In this document: positions 20,933-29,460 of the stretch, one piece after another | Numbering within the stretch: the stretch's first letter is position 1 | Layout of the letters: the number at the start of each line of letters is the position of its first letter | From: Flavobacterium haoranii | GTDB lineage: Bacteria > Bacteroidota > Bacteroidia > Flavobacteriales > Flavobacteriaceae | Reading direction: 5' to 3' | Assembly: GCF_009363055.1 (NCBI RefSeq) | Contig: NZ_CP045292.1 | Coordinates: 434,001 to 498,000, forward strand | DNA: 64,000 nucleotides | Made by a program: the position numbers and the translations under genes | Notes under the pieces: generated by a model | What the model saw: only the letters and a program-made list of their open reading frames with translations | What the model was told of the DNA's origin: nothing | Database searches by the model: none

Positions 20933-22540
20933 ATGAAAAAAATCCTTTTAGCAAGTTTGCTTATAATTTCTACTTTTTCAAAAGCTCAAGAAAGACCTAA
21001 ATTAGTAGTAGGAATTGTTGTAGATCAAATGAAAATGGAGTATTTATATCGATTTTCAAACGATTTTTCAGAGAATGGTTTTAAACGTTTAATGCGAGAT
21101 GGATATACATACCATAACATGCATTACAATTATATGCCAACATTTACAGCTCCTGGACATGCTTCTATTTATACAGGAACTACGCCAGCAATACATGGAA
21201 TTGTAGGTAACGATTGGTACAATAAGGCGACTCAAAAAGAAATGTATTGTACCGATGATGAGTTGGTTTCAACTTTAGGTGGTGGTACTGAAAGTGAAGG
21301 TAAAATGTCACCTAAAAATCTTCAAAGTACTACAATTACCGATGAGTTAAAATTGGCAACAAATTTTAATGGAAAAGTTATAGGAATTAGTATAAAAGAT
21401 AGAGGTGCTATTTTACCAGCGGGACATTTTGCAAATTGGGCGTTCTGGTACAGTAAAACAGGAAATTTTGTTTCGAGTACCTATTATGGAACTGCTTTGC
21501 CTTCATGGGTAACTCAGTTTAACAATGAAAAGCATTATGAAAAATATGCAAACACAACATGGAATTTATTAAAACCAAAAGAAACTTACAACGAAAGTTT
21601 AACGGATAATAATCCTTATGAAGGAAAGTTATTCAAAAAAGCGCCATTTTTTCCTTATAATTTAAAAGAAATGTATGAAAATAATGATGCTGGTATTTTA
21701 CGTTCAACACCTTTTGGAAATAATTTAATTGTTGATTTTGCTAAAACAACAATTGATAGTGAAAAATTAGGAAGTGATTCAATAACCGATTTTTTAACAG
21801 TAAGTTTTTCTTCAACCGATTATATTGGTCATGCTCTAGGTCCAAGATCAATCGAACTTCAAGATGCTTATCTTAGATTAGATGAATCTATTGCAGATTT
21901 TTTAACCTATTTAGATAAAAAAGTTGGAAAAGGTAATTATTTAGTTTTTCTAACTGCTGATCACGCGGGAGCAGAAAATGTAACCTATTTGAAAGACAAC
22001 AAATATGATGTAGATAATATTATTTCAAAGAATTTCGACAACTCATTGCATAAATTTTCTGAGGAAAAATTTGGTGTAGATTTAGTTTTAAACAACTCAA
22101 ATTTTAACTTGTTTTTAGATAAAAAAGTGATTGCAGATCAAAACTTGTCTTTAGAAGAAGTTATCGAAGAATTTAGAACATTTTTATACCAACAAAAATT
22201 TATAAAACGTGTTTTTTCAGAAGAAGAGATTTTAGAAAATTCTGGAGCCGATTATTATTTAAATGCGATTGCAAAAGGTTATGATCCTGTTCAAAACGGA
22301 GAATTAGTTTATGTATTCAAACCAGCATATATAGAATATTCTGCAACAGGAACTTCTCATGGAACACCTTATACTTATGATACTCATGTTCCAATGCTTT
22401 GGTACGGATGGAATGTTTCTAAAGGAGAAAGCCATAAAAAGCATTATATTACTGAAATTGCGCCAACATTAGCACAAAAACTAAGAATTACGTTTCCGAA
22501 TAGTACTGAAGCAGAAGTTTTAGAAGAAGTTATAAAATAA
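20933..22540 (+). CDS. PafA-like alkaline phosphatase superfamily protein
   Basis: An exported 535-residue metalloenzyme with a signal peptide ending near SKAQ. It has the alkaline phosphatase superfamily metal ligands (VVGIVVDQM at the start, LTADHAGAENV, SHGTPYTYDTHVPM) and the nucleophile Thr in PTFTAPGHASIYTGTTP. NDWY after it and the K-x-R pair in ISIKDRGAIL are the residues expected of PafA-type phosphate monoesterases. Such enzymes are periplasmic or secreted and release phosphate from many monoesters. The gene ends at the large palindromic repeat. Confidence 0.88.
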   Translation: MKKILLASLLIISTFSKAQERPKLVVGIVVDQMKMEYLYRFSNDFSENGFKRLMRDGYTYHNMHYNYMPTFTAPGHASIYTGTTPAIHGIVGNDWYNKATQKEMYCTDDELVSTLGGGTESEGKMSPKNLQSTTITDELKLATNFNGKVIGISIKDRGAILPAGHFANWAFWYSKTGNFVSSTYYGTALPSWVTQFNNEKHYEKYANTTWNLLKPKETYNESLTDNNPYEGKLFKKAPFFPYNLKEMYENNDAGILRSTPFGNNLIVDFAKTTIDSEKLGSDSITDFLTVSFSSTDYIGHALGPRSIELQDAYLRLDESIADFLTYLDKKVGKGNYLVFLTADHAGAENVTYLKDNKYDVDNIISKNFDNSLHKFSEEKFGVDLVLNNSNFNLFLDKKVIADQNLSLEEVIEEFRTFLYQQKFIKRVFSEEEILENSGADYYLNAIAKGYDPVQNGELVYVFKPAYIEYSATGTSHGTPYTYDTHVPMLWYGWNVSKGESHKKHYITEIAPTLAQKLRITFPNSTEAEVLEEVIK

Positions 22541-22680
22541 AAAATGAGGTTGTCTCAAAGCCAATAATTTTGTCAATCTGAATTAATTTCAGATTCTAAA
22601 ATTATTGAAAATCTAATTGTTAAGATTCTGAAACAAGTTCAGAATGACACTGAATCAGACTTTTGAGACAACCTGATTTT
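22541..22680. repeat. 140-bp imperfect palindromic element between convergent genes
   Basis: Outer arms at 22541-22559 and 22662-22680 are 18 of 19 complementary (AGGTTGTCTCAAA and TTTGAGACAACCT core). Inner arms 22571-22600 and 22620-22649 are about 24 of 30 complementary (TGTCAATCTGAATTAATTTC and its partner). It can fold into one long hairpin in RNA or cruciform DNA. It lies between the phosphatase and lysA, which converge, so it may end both transcripts, although it has no simple T tract. Confidence 0.8.
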
Positions 22681-22713
22681 CTTGAAATTAAACCAGAAAA
22701 TAAACCTAAGATG

Positions 22714-23919
22714 TTATAAAGTAATCTCGATTTGATTTTTTAAAATGTCCTTTAGTGTTTCACGTTGTCTAATTAAATGAGCTTTTCCATTATACCATAA
22801 AACTTCGGCAGGGCGAACTCTAGAATTATAATTTGATGACATAGAAAAACAGTAAGCACCAGCATTGCGGAAACATAAAATATCACCTTCTGTTATTTCT
22901 GTAATTCTTCTGTTTGAAGCAAATGTGTCGGTTTCACAAATATATCCTACTACCGAATAAAAACGTTCCTTTCCTTTTGGATTACTTATATTTTCAATAT
23001 GATGTTGTGAACCATAAAGCATCGGTCTAATCAAATGATTAAATCCACTGTCAATTCCAGCAAATACAGTTGATGTAGTTTGTTTCACCACATTAACTTT
23101 TGCTAAAAAGAAACCAGCTTCACTTACTAAAAATTTTCCAGGTTCAAAAGCTAAAGTTAATGGTCGACCATATTCTTTTTCAAAAGCTAAAAATCTTTTA
23201 GTAAGCTTTTTACCAAATTCTTCAACATTGGTTTCAATATCGTCTTTTTTGTAAGGAACTTTAAATCCACTACCAAAATCAATAAATTCTAATTCCGAAA
23301 AATGTTTAGCAGTTTCAAATAAAATTTCTGCAGCATATAAGAATACATCGACATCTAAAATATCGGAACCTGTATGCATGTGAATACCATTAATATGCAT
23401 TTTAGTATTCTCAATAATTCTTAATAAATGTGGCAATTGATGAATTGAAATACCAAATTTGCTATCAATATGTCCTACTGATATATTTGCATTTCCTCCT
23501 GCCATAACATGTGGATTAATTCTCACACATACTGGTGTTTTAGGATGTTTAGTTCCAAATTGTTCTAAAATTGATAAGTTATCAATATTAATCTGTACTC
23601 CAAGTGCGGCAACTGCTTCAATTTCTTCTAGAGAAACACCATTTGGTGTGTACATAATCTCTTTAGGTTCAAAACCTGCATGTAAACCAAGTTGAACTTC
23701 TTCAATAGAAACGGTGTCTAAACCAGAACCTAATTGCTTTAAAACCTTTAAAATAGAAATGTTAGATAACGCTTTAACAGCATAGTGAACTTTAAATTGT
23801 TCTACTTTAGAGAAAACTTTAGTTAATCTTTGATATTGATATTCAATTTTTGCAGCATCGTAAACATAAACAGGACTGCCAAATTCTTCTACAATGTTTA
23901 AAAGTTCTTGAGAATTCAT
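22714..23919 (-). CDS. lysA: Diaminopimelate decarboxylase
   Basis: Last step of lysine synthesis: decarboxylates meso-diaminopimelate with pyridoxal phosphate. The 401-residue protein has the PLP lysine in VHYAVKALSN (about 46-55), HMHTGSD, the glycine loop EFIDFGSGFKVPY and the C-terminal CETDTFASNR and NAGAYCFSMSSNYNSR segments for substrate. It reads toward the palindromic element. A 265-nt divergent gap separates it from sucC. Confidence 0.96.
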   Translation of the reverse strand: MNSQELLNIVEEFGSPVYVYDAAKIEYQYQRLTKVFSKVEQFKVHYAVKALSNISILKVLKQLGSGLDTVSIEEVQLGLHAGFEPKEIMYTPNGVSLEEIEAVAALGVQINIDNLSILEQFGTKHPKTPVCVRINPHVMAGGNANISVGHIDSKFGISIHQLPHLLRIIENTKMHINGIHMHTGSDILDVDVFLYAAEILFETAKHFSELEFIDFGSGFKVPYKKDDIETNVEEFGKKLTKRFLAFEKEYGRPLTLAFEPGKFLVSEAGFFLAKVNVVKQTTSTVFAGIDSGFNHLIRPMLYGSQHHIENISNPKGKERFYSVVGYICETDTFASNRRITEITEGDILCFRNAGAYCFSMSSNYNSRVRPAEVLWYNGKAHLIRQRETLKDILKNQIEITL

Positions 23920-24142
23920 GGTTTTAATTTTTGTGCAAAAAGAAGAATTTTTTTCTGGATTACATAAAAAATAACAAAATAAAACAAAATTACACTAAAT
24001 GTTATAAAAAATAAATTTATTTGTCTTTTTTGTTTTATTTTTAGATTTAGCTGCTTTTAAAATTAATTCAATTTTAAAAATCAATGTATATCAATTTCCC
24101 AAATTAACGATAAAAAAGTTAGTGTGTTAAAAATTAGTTTGC

Positions 24143-24150
24143 TATTTTTG
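24143..24150 (+). promoter_or_regulatory. Promoter -7 box for sucC
   Basis: TATTTTTG lies 34 nt before the ATG at 24185. The 265-nt divergent gap from lysA (23920-24184) is AT-rich, and I see no other feature in it. No strong minus-strand -7 box for lysA is visible. Confidence 0.6.
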
Positions 24151-24184
24151 TGGCACTTTAAATTTTCGAATAACATACACAATT

Positions 24185-25378
24185 ATGAACTTACACGAAT
24201 ATCAAGGTAAAGAAATATTATCACGTTACGGAGTGCGTGTACAACGTGGGCATGTAGCAAACAATGCTGAAGAAGCTGTAGATAAAGCAAAACAATTAAC
24301 TGCCGAAACGGGTACAGGTTGGCATGTAATTAAAGCACAAATTCACGCTGGTGGTCGTGGAAAAGGTGGTGGAGTTAAATTGGCTAAAAATTTAGATCAA
24401 GTTAAAGAAATTGCTGGTCAAATTATTGGTATGGATTTAATTACTCCTCAAACTCCTCCTCAAGGAAAAAGAGTTCATAAGGTTTTAGTTGCTGAGGATG
24501 TATATTATCCAGGTGAAACTGAAACAAAAGAGTTCTATATGTCGGTTTTATTAAACCGTGGAAAAGGTAGAAACATGATTATGTACTCTACTGAAGGAGG
24601 TATGGATATTGAAGAAGTAGCAGAACATACACCACACTTAATCTTTACTGAAGAGGTTGATCCTTCTGTAGGATTACAAGGTTTTCAAGCAAGAAGAATT
24701 GCTTTTAACTTAGGATGTGAAGGTGAAGCTTTCAAAGAAATGGTGAAATTTGTTGATGCATTATACAGAGCTTATGTAGGTGCTGACGCTTCATTATTTG
24801 AAATTAATCCTGTATTAAAAACTTCAGATAATAAAATTTTAGCTGTTGATGCTAAGGTTGTATTAGATGATAATGCATTATACCGTCATAAAGATTTAGC
24901 TGAAATGCGTGATGTTCGTGAAGAAAATCCAATTGAAGTTGAAGCTAAAGAAGTAGGATTAAACTACGTAGATTTAGATGGTACTGTAGGATGTATGGTA
25001 AATGGTGCAGGTCTTGCAATGGCAACTATGGACTTAATTAAGTATGCAGGTTTTGAGCCAGCTAACTTCTTAGACGTAGGAGGTACTGCTGATGCTAAGC
25101 GTGTAGAAACAGCTTTCCGTATTATCTTAAAAGATCCAAATGTAAAAGCTATTTTAATTAACATTTTTGGTGGTATCGTTCGTTGTGACCGTGTTGCTCA
25201 AGGTGTAGTTGATGCTTATACTAACATGGGTGACGAAATTAAAGTGCCTATTATTGTTCGTTTACAAGGTACAAATGCAGAAATTGCTAAGGAACTAATC
25301 GATAATTCTGGAATGCCAATTTTATCTGCAGTTCAGTTCCAAGAAGCAGCAGATCAAGTAAAAGCAGCTTTATCTTAA
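24185..25378 (+). CDS. sucC: Succinate-CoA ligase beta subunit
   Basis: TCA cycle enzyme subunit that makes ATP or GTP from succinyl-CoA. The 397 residues are full length: MNLHEYQGKEILSRYGV, the ATP-grasp region with HAGGRGKGGGVK, ALYRAYVGADASLFEINPV, and the C-terminal domain FLDVGGTADAKRVE and NIFGGIVRCDRVA. The alpha subunit gene sucD is not adjacent, which is common in this phylum. A strong terminator follows. Confidence 0.98.
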   Translation: MNLHEYQGKEILSRYGVRVQRGHVANNAEEAVDKAKQLTAETGTGWHVIKAQIHAGGRGKGGGVKLAKNLDQVKEIAGQIIGMDLITPQTPPQGKRVHKVLVAEDVYYPGETETKEFYMSVLLNRGKGRNMIMYSTEGGMDIEEVAEHTPHLIFTEEVDPSVGLQGFQARRIAFNLGCEGEAFKEMVKFVDALYRAYVGADASLFEINPVLKTSDNKILAVDAKVVLDDNALYRHKDLAEMRDVREENPIEVEAKEVGLNYVDLDGTVGCMVNGAGLAMATMDLIKYAGFEPANFLDVGGTADAKRVETAFRIILKDPNVKAILINIFGGIVRCDRVAQGVVDAYTNMGDEIKVPIIVRLQGTNAEIAKELIDNSGMPILSAVQFQEAADQVKAALS

Positions 25379-25410
25379 TTAGAGATTTAGAATTTTCTAT
25401 ATACTAAAAA

Positions 25411-25436
25411 CCCCGAAATTTATTTCGGGGTTTTTT
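25411..25436. terminator. Bidirectional terminator between sucC and DUF1275 gene
   Basis: The stem CCCCGAAAT / ATTTCGGGG (25411-25430) has T's after it and A's before it. It serves sucC and can also end the opposing gene, whose stop is at 25435. Confidence 0.9.
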
Positions 25437-26145
25437 ATTTTCTTGAATATTTTATATAACGATATTTAAGGCTGTCAAAAAAAGCACTAATAGTCAAAAT
25501 TGAGGCAGCCAAGATGAGTGTGTTTATTCCTAATTTTAATTCTGAATAAAAGAATCCACCACTAAATCCACCTAAAAAGAAAAAAAGAATTATATATATT
25601 CTTAACTTTATTGAGGCTAATAATTTTGGTCTATTTTGAATGTGTTCTGCAAAGAAAAGATGAGATAGGTCAATCCCTAAATCAGTAAATAAACCAGTCA
25701 GGTGAGTTGTTCTAACAAGAGTATTCGAAATTTTTGAAACATACGAGTTTTGAAATCCCATAGCAAAAAGTAAAATACCTGCTATGAAATGATTATTGTT
25801 TATTTTGTAAAATAGAAATGTAACAATGACAAGTAAAGCTGCTTCAAAAAGCACTAAAACAGGAAGAATATTTGTTTTTCGACTCTTATACTTTTCAATA
25901 AAAAAACTTGAGGTGAATGAGCCTAATATGAAGAAAAAAATATACAGTAAATAAACAGTTCCTTCCCAAATTTTGAAATTTGCAATATCATTTATAAACA
26001 AAGCAAAATGTCCCGTTACATTTGTGGTTAATTGGTGAATAGATAAAAAGCCCACTATATTAACAATTCCTGCAACAAATGATAAAATTACAGCAATTTT
26101 AATATTATGTTTTAGTGTTCTATTTTTACCAAGATGACGGTACAT
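25435..26145 (-). CDS. DUF1275 (YoaK) family membrane protein
   Basis: A 236-residue inner-membrane protein with about six hydrophobic segments. It carries the DUF1275 pattern: AGIVNIVGFLSI, LTTNVTGHFALFINDIA and GFQNSYVSKI followed by VRTTHLTGLFTDLGIDL. The role of the family is not established, and some members are near transport genes. It is the last gene of the rlmD-led operon: 3 nt separate it from DUF6048. Confidence 0.88.
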   Translation of the reverse strand: MYRHLGKNRTLKHNIKIAVILSFVAGIVNIVGFLSIHQLTTNVTGHFALFINDIANFKIWEGTVYLLYIFFFILGSFTSSFFIEKYKSRKTNILPVLVLFEAALLVIVTFLFYKINNNHFIAGILLFAMGFQNSYVSKISNTLVRTTHLTGLFTDLGIDLSHLFFAEHIQNRPKLLASIKLRIYIILFFFLGGFSGGFFYSELKLGINTLILAASILTISAFFDSLKYRYIKYSRK

Positions 26146-26148
26146 TAT

Positions 26149-26844
26149 CTATTTCTTCTTATAAATCGGAATAAAATAACTCAACGTATAATTAAAACCT
26201 GCTCCAAATTTTCCTTCGTAAGTTCTATTAAAACCTGGAATATAAAGATTGGCAAAATTATTTGGTTCTTTTTCGGAAAGTAAATAATTTAATCGAACTG
26301 AAAATCCTAAATATAAATTACTGAATAATTCTGCTTTTACACCACCAATTATTTCAATCCAAGAAGCATTTAAACCATTAAATTTTTCACCAGAATTAAT
26401 AGTGTTTTCACCATAATAATTTGTTGGTTCATATATGGTGTAATGATTTAATGTTTGAGAAAACGAACTCACACCTACACGCATTCCGGCGTATAACATA
26501 TTTTCCATATCCAACCAGTTTTCATAAGCATTATAATCAAAACCAACTTTAAAATAGGTCCCTTTAGTTGTAAAGTTAAAGCGATCGTCGTCTACAGTTT
26601 TGTTTTCGTTACCTAATTCTCCAGCAATATAAAATTTTCTTGTCAGTCTATAATCTCCCACAACTTCTAATCCTTTATAATCAGCATCATAAAATGATTT
26701 TGATAAACGATGTAAGTCAATACCAACTCTAAGTCCGTAACGTTGCGGATAAACTACTTTAGTAGTGTCTTGACTAAAAGAATTTAGACCAATAAAAACA
26801 GCTAAGAAACTAAAAATATATTTTAACATGTACTTCGTTTTCAT
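26149..26844 (-). CDS. DUF6048 family outer-membrane-like protein
   Basis: A signal peptide is followed by an amphipathic beta-rich domain with repeated GVDLHRL, RKFYIAGELGNE and YFKVGFDYNAYEN segments. Its last residues FNYTLSYFIPIYKKK suggest an outer-membrane barrel. I recognise the family as DUF6048. The start is chosen at the ATG at 26844 (MKTKYMLKYIF...), and an alternative ATG at 26829 gives a shorter signal. Either start overlaps the 3' end of the DUF6452-like gene (stop at 26810), indicating translational coupling. Function unknown. Confidence 0.8.
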   Translation of the reverse strand: MKTKYMLKYIFSFLAVFIGLNSFSQDTTKVVYPQRYGLRVGIDLHRLSKSFYDADYKGLEVVGDYRLTRKFYIAGELGNENKTVDDDRFNFTTKGTYFKVGFDYNAYENWLDMENMLYAGMRVGVSSFSQTLNHYTIYEPTNYYGENTINSGEKFNGLNASWIEIIGGVKAELFSNLYLGFSVRLNYLLSEKEPNNFANLYIPGFNRTYEGKFGAGFNYTLSYFIPIYKKK

Positions 26845-27322
26845 TTGTAATTTCTGGTTGTTCAATAATAGGTAAAACGGATGTACTCAACCAATTATCA
26901 GCATCTGTCTCAATTTGAACACCATCTAAATTGTTTAAAGTAAAATTTGTTTTGTAGCCACAAGCGCGAGAAATGTAAATATTTTCTCTTGTGTAATTAA
27001 ATGTTATCCTATCAATGTTATCATCTGCTGTATCTGTAGTAGTACCATTTTGTATAAACTGCAATGTTGTTGTATCATCAGTTGTTTTTAAGGGAAATAA
27101 GATTTGATTAACACCACTGTAAGAAAAACCAGATGTATAACCATCAGCAACAACTAATAAATTGGTAACATTTTTTAATTGTGTTTGATCTGTTGCATCA
27201 TAGAATTCAATAACCAACTGTGGAGTCGTAATAGTTCCTTCTGCACAAATATCATCCTTTTCACAATTCCAAAATGAAATTGCAAAAACAATTAATAATA
27301 ATGTAATACTAAACCTTTTCAT
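26810..27322 (-). CDS. DUF6452-like lipoprotein
   Basis: The 170-residue protein has a signal MKRFSITLLLIVFAISFWNC with the lipobox Cys at 20, followed by EKDDICAEGTITTPQLVIEF. This beginning is typical of DUF6452, a Flavobacteria-restricted family. The remaining part is beta-rich with two cysteines near ISRACGYKT. It lies between rlmD (2 nt) and the DUF6048 gene (overlapping), so the three are one operon. Function unknown. The pairing suggests a lipoprotein plus barrel complex. Confidence 0.75.
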   Translation of the reverse strand: MKRFSITLLLIVFAISFWNCEKDDICAEGTITTPQLVIEFYDATDQTQLKNVTNLLVVADGYTSGFSYSGVNQILFPLKTTDDTTTLQFIQNGTTTDTADDNIDRITFNYTRENIYISRACGYKTNFTLNNLDGVQIETDADNWLSTSVLPIIEQPEITNENEVHVKIYF

Positions 27323-27324
27323 CT

Positions 27325-28737
27325 TTATCTTTTTTCTAAAAGTACAACATTTTCAACATGATGCGTTTGTGGAAACATATCTACTGGTCGAACTCTTATT
27401 ACTTTATATTTTTCATTCATTAAGGCTAAATCTCTAGCTTGTGTTGCACTATTACAACTTACATAAACGATTCTAGGAACATTAGTTTTTAATAACATTT
27501 CTACCACATCTTTATGCATTCCATCACGCGGTGGATCGGTAATAATTACATCTGGTTGTCCATGAGTTGAGATAAATTCGTCATTAAAAACGTTTTTCAT
27601 ATCACCTACAAAGAAATCACAATTTGTAATGTTATTGCGTTCGGCATTTGCTTTTGCATCTTCAATAGCTTCAGGAACAGCTTCAACACCAATTACTTTT
27701 TTCGCTTTTTTAGAAACGAATTGCGCAATTGTTCCGGTTCCAGTGTATAAATCATAAACTAATTCTTCTCCAGTTAAACCTGCAAAATCACGTGTAATTT
27801 TGTATAACTCGTAAGCTTGGTCAGAATTGGTTTGATAGAAAGATTTTGCATTTATACTAAAATGTAAACCTTCCATTTCTTCTAAGATATATTCACGCCC
27901 TTTAAATAATTTTATGTCTTGATCATATAAAGTATCATTTCCTTTACTATTAATAACATAAAGTAACGATGTAATTTCAGGAAAACGTTCCGAAACAAAG
28001 TTTAAAAGCAGTTCTCGATTAGTTTTATTTTCTTTAAAAAACTGAATAAGAACCATAATTTCACCAGTTGAAGCTGTACGAATCATTAAAGTTCTTAGAA
28101 AGCCTTCTTGGTTGCGTGCATCGTAAAAATCTAGACCATTTTTAACAGCAAACTCTTTTATTTCGTTACGAATTGCATTTGATGGATCTTGTTGTAAATG
28201 ACATTTTTCGATATCCAAAATTTTATCCCACATTCTAGGAATATGAAAACCTAATGCATTTTTGTGTTCAAATTCTTTTCCACTTGAAATTTCATCATGT
28301 GTCATCCAACGAGCGTTTGAAAAACCAAATTCCATTTTATTACGATAGAAGAATTGTTTTTCAGAGCCTAAAATTGGTTCAAATTCTGGTAATTCAATTT
28401 TACCAATTCGTTTTAGATTATTTTGAACTTCTTGATTTTTGTAAAATAATTGGCTTTCATATTTCATATTTTGCCATTTACAACCACCGCAAACTCCAAA
28501 ATGTTCGCAAATTGGTTCTATTCTATCTTTTGAAAACGAATGAATTTTTGTTGCTTTTCCTTCGTAATACGCTTTTCTCTTTTTTGTAGTTTGAACATCA
28601 ACCACATCACCTGGAACAACATTTGGTAAAAAGATTACTTTTCCATCAGGTGCTTTAGCTACTGAAACGCCTTTAGCACCAGCATCTAATACTTCAATAT
28701 TTTCAAAAACTATACGTTCTGTTCTTTTTCTTCCCAT
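27325..28737 (-). CDS. rlmD: 23S rRNA (uracil-5)-methyltransferase RlmD
   Basis: Methylates uracil 1939 of 23S rRNA with SAM. The 470-residue protein has an N-terminal TRAM domain (VFENIEVLDAGAKGVSVAK), the iron-sulfur cysteines CEHFGVCGGCKWQ (near 76-88), SAM motif LVYDLYTGTGTIAQF, ITDPPRDGM and the catalytic Cys in YVSCNSATQARDL. Its ATG is 4 nt after a perfect -7 box, implying a leaderless mRNA. Downstream lie three operon partners of unknown role. Confidence 0.95.
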   Translation of the reverse strand: MGRKRTERIVFENIEVLDAGAKGVSVAKAPDGKVIFLPNVVPGDVVDVQTTKKRKAYYEGKATKIHSFSKDRIEPICEHFGVCGGCKWQNMKYESQLFYKNQEVQNNLKRIGKIELPEFEPILGSEKQFFYRNKMEFGFSNARWMTHDEISSGKEFEHKNALGFHIPRMWDKILDIEKCHLQQDPSNAIRNEIKEFAVKNGLDFYDARNQEGFLRTLMIRTASTGEIMVLIQFFKENKTNRELLLNFVSERFPEITSLLYVINSKGNDTLYDQDIKLFKGREYILEEMEGLHFSINAKSFYQTNSDQAYELYKITRDFAGLTGEELVYDLYTGTGTIAQFVSKKAKKVIGVEAVPEAIEDAKANAERNNITNCDFFVGDMKNVFNDEFISTHGQPDVIITDPPRDGMHKDVVEMLLKTNVPRIVYVSCNSATQARDLALMNEKYKVIRVRPVDMFPQTHHVENVVLLEKR

Positions 28738-28741
28738 AAGG

Positions 28742-28749
28742 CAAAAATA
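28742..28749 (-). promoter_or_regulatory. rlmD: Promoter -7 box for rlmD, very close to ATG
   Basis: On the minus strand TATTTTTG is followed by CCTT and then the ATG at 28737. A transcript starting the usual few bases downstream would begin at or near the A of the ATG. Confidence 0.6.
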
Positions 28750-28803
28750 AGAATTGTTAGGTGTATTTGATACTATTTTTTACTTTTATAGCAAATTTAA
28801 TAG

Positions 28804-29352
28804 ATGAAGACTCACTTGGCTTTACTTCGCGGAATCAACGTTTCGGGACACAACATGATAAAAATGGATGTTTTAAAATCTGTATTAGAAAATGCTGGTT
28901 TTCAAAATGTGCAAACCTACATTCAATCTGGTAATGTTTTTATAGATTCAGAAGAAGAAAATGGTGCAAGTGTAGGTTTTAAAATTAAGCAAGAAATTTT
29001 TAAAGAATTAGGTCTAGAGGTTCCTGTAGTTGTGATTTCTAAAGAAGAATTAGAAGCTTGTTTTGCAAATAATTCTTATTTAAATGAAAGAGATTGCGAA
29101 ACCAAAAAGCTATATGTAGCATTTATCTCCAAAGAATTGCAAGGAAGTGCTATAAACGATTTAAAAATAAGTCAGTTTAAACCAGATGAAGCTACAATTG
29201 ATAAAAGTAGAATCTACATTAAATATGCTATTGGAGCAGGAAAAACAAGATTAGATCAAAAGTATATTGAAAAGAAATTAAATGTTACAGCTACCATTCG
29301 TAATTGGAACTCAGTAACAGCAATGTTAGAAATATTTCGTCAAAAAAATTAA
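28804..29352 (+). CDS. DUF1697 domain-containing protein
   Basis: A 182-residue cytosolic protein with the DUF1697 signature at its start (LLRGINVSGHNMIKMDVLK) and NVQTYIQSGNVFI. Further on come LYVAFISKEL and the C-terminal RNWNSVTAMLEI. The function of the family is not established. The gene is divergent from rlmD and ends 108 nt before ornithine aminotransferase. Confidence 0.9.
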   Translation: MKTHLALLRGINVSGHNMIKMDVLKSVLENAGFQNVQTYIQSGNVFIDSEEENGASVGFKIKQEIFKELGLEVPVVVISKEELEACFANNSYLNERDCETKKLYVAFISKELQGSAINDLKISQFKPDEATIDKSRIYIKYAIGAGKTRLDQKYIEKKLNVTATIRNWNSVTAMLEIFRQKN

Positions 29353-29362
29353 AATCCTTTTC

Positions 29363-29390
29363 TTGTTAGTATAAGTATTTTGTATTTTTG
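29363..29390 (+). promoter_or_regulatory. rocD: Promoter of ornithine aminotransferase gene
   Basis: TTG at 29363-29365 and TATTTTTG at 29383-29390 are separated by 17 nt, close to the Bacteroidetes promoter spacing. The leader to the ATG at 29461 is about 65 nt. Confidence 0.6.
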
Positions 29391-29460
29391 ATAAATTTTA
29401 GGTTGATTTCTCGCCAAACTAAGAAGGAATCGTAAATTTTTAAGTTTAAAAATTATAAAA

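Noticed and set aside
23920..24184. Origin of replication or regulatory RNA in the lysA-sucC gap
   Set aside because: AT-rich but without DnaA-box clusters or a clear structure; only the sucC -7 box is supported.
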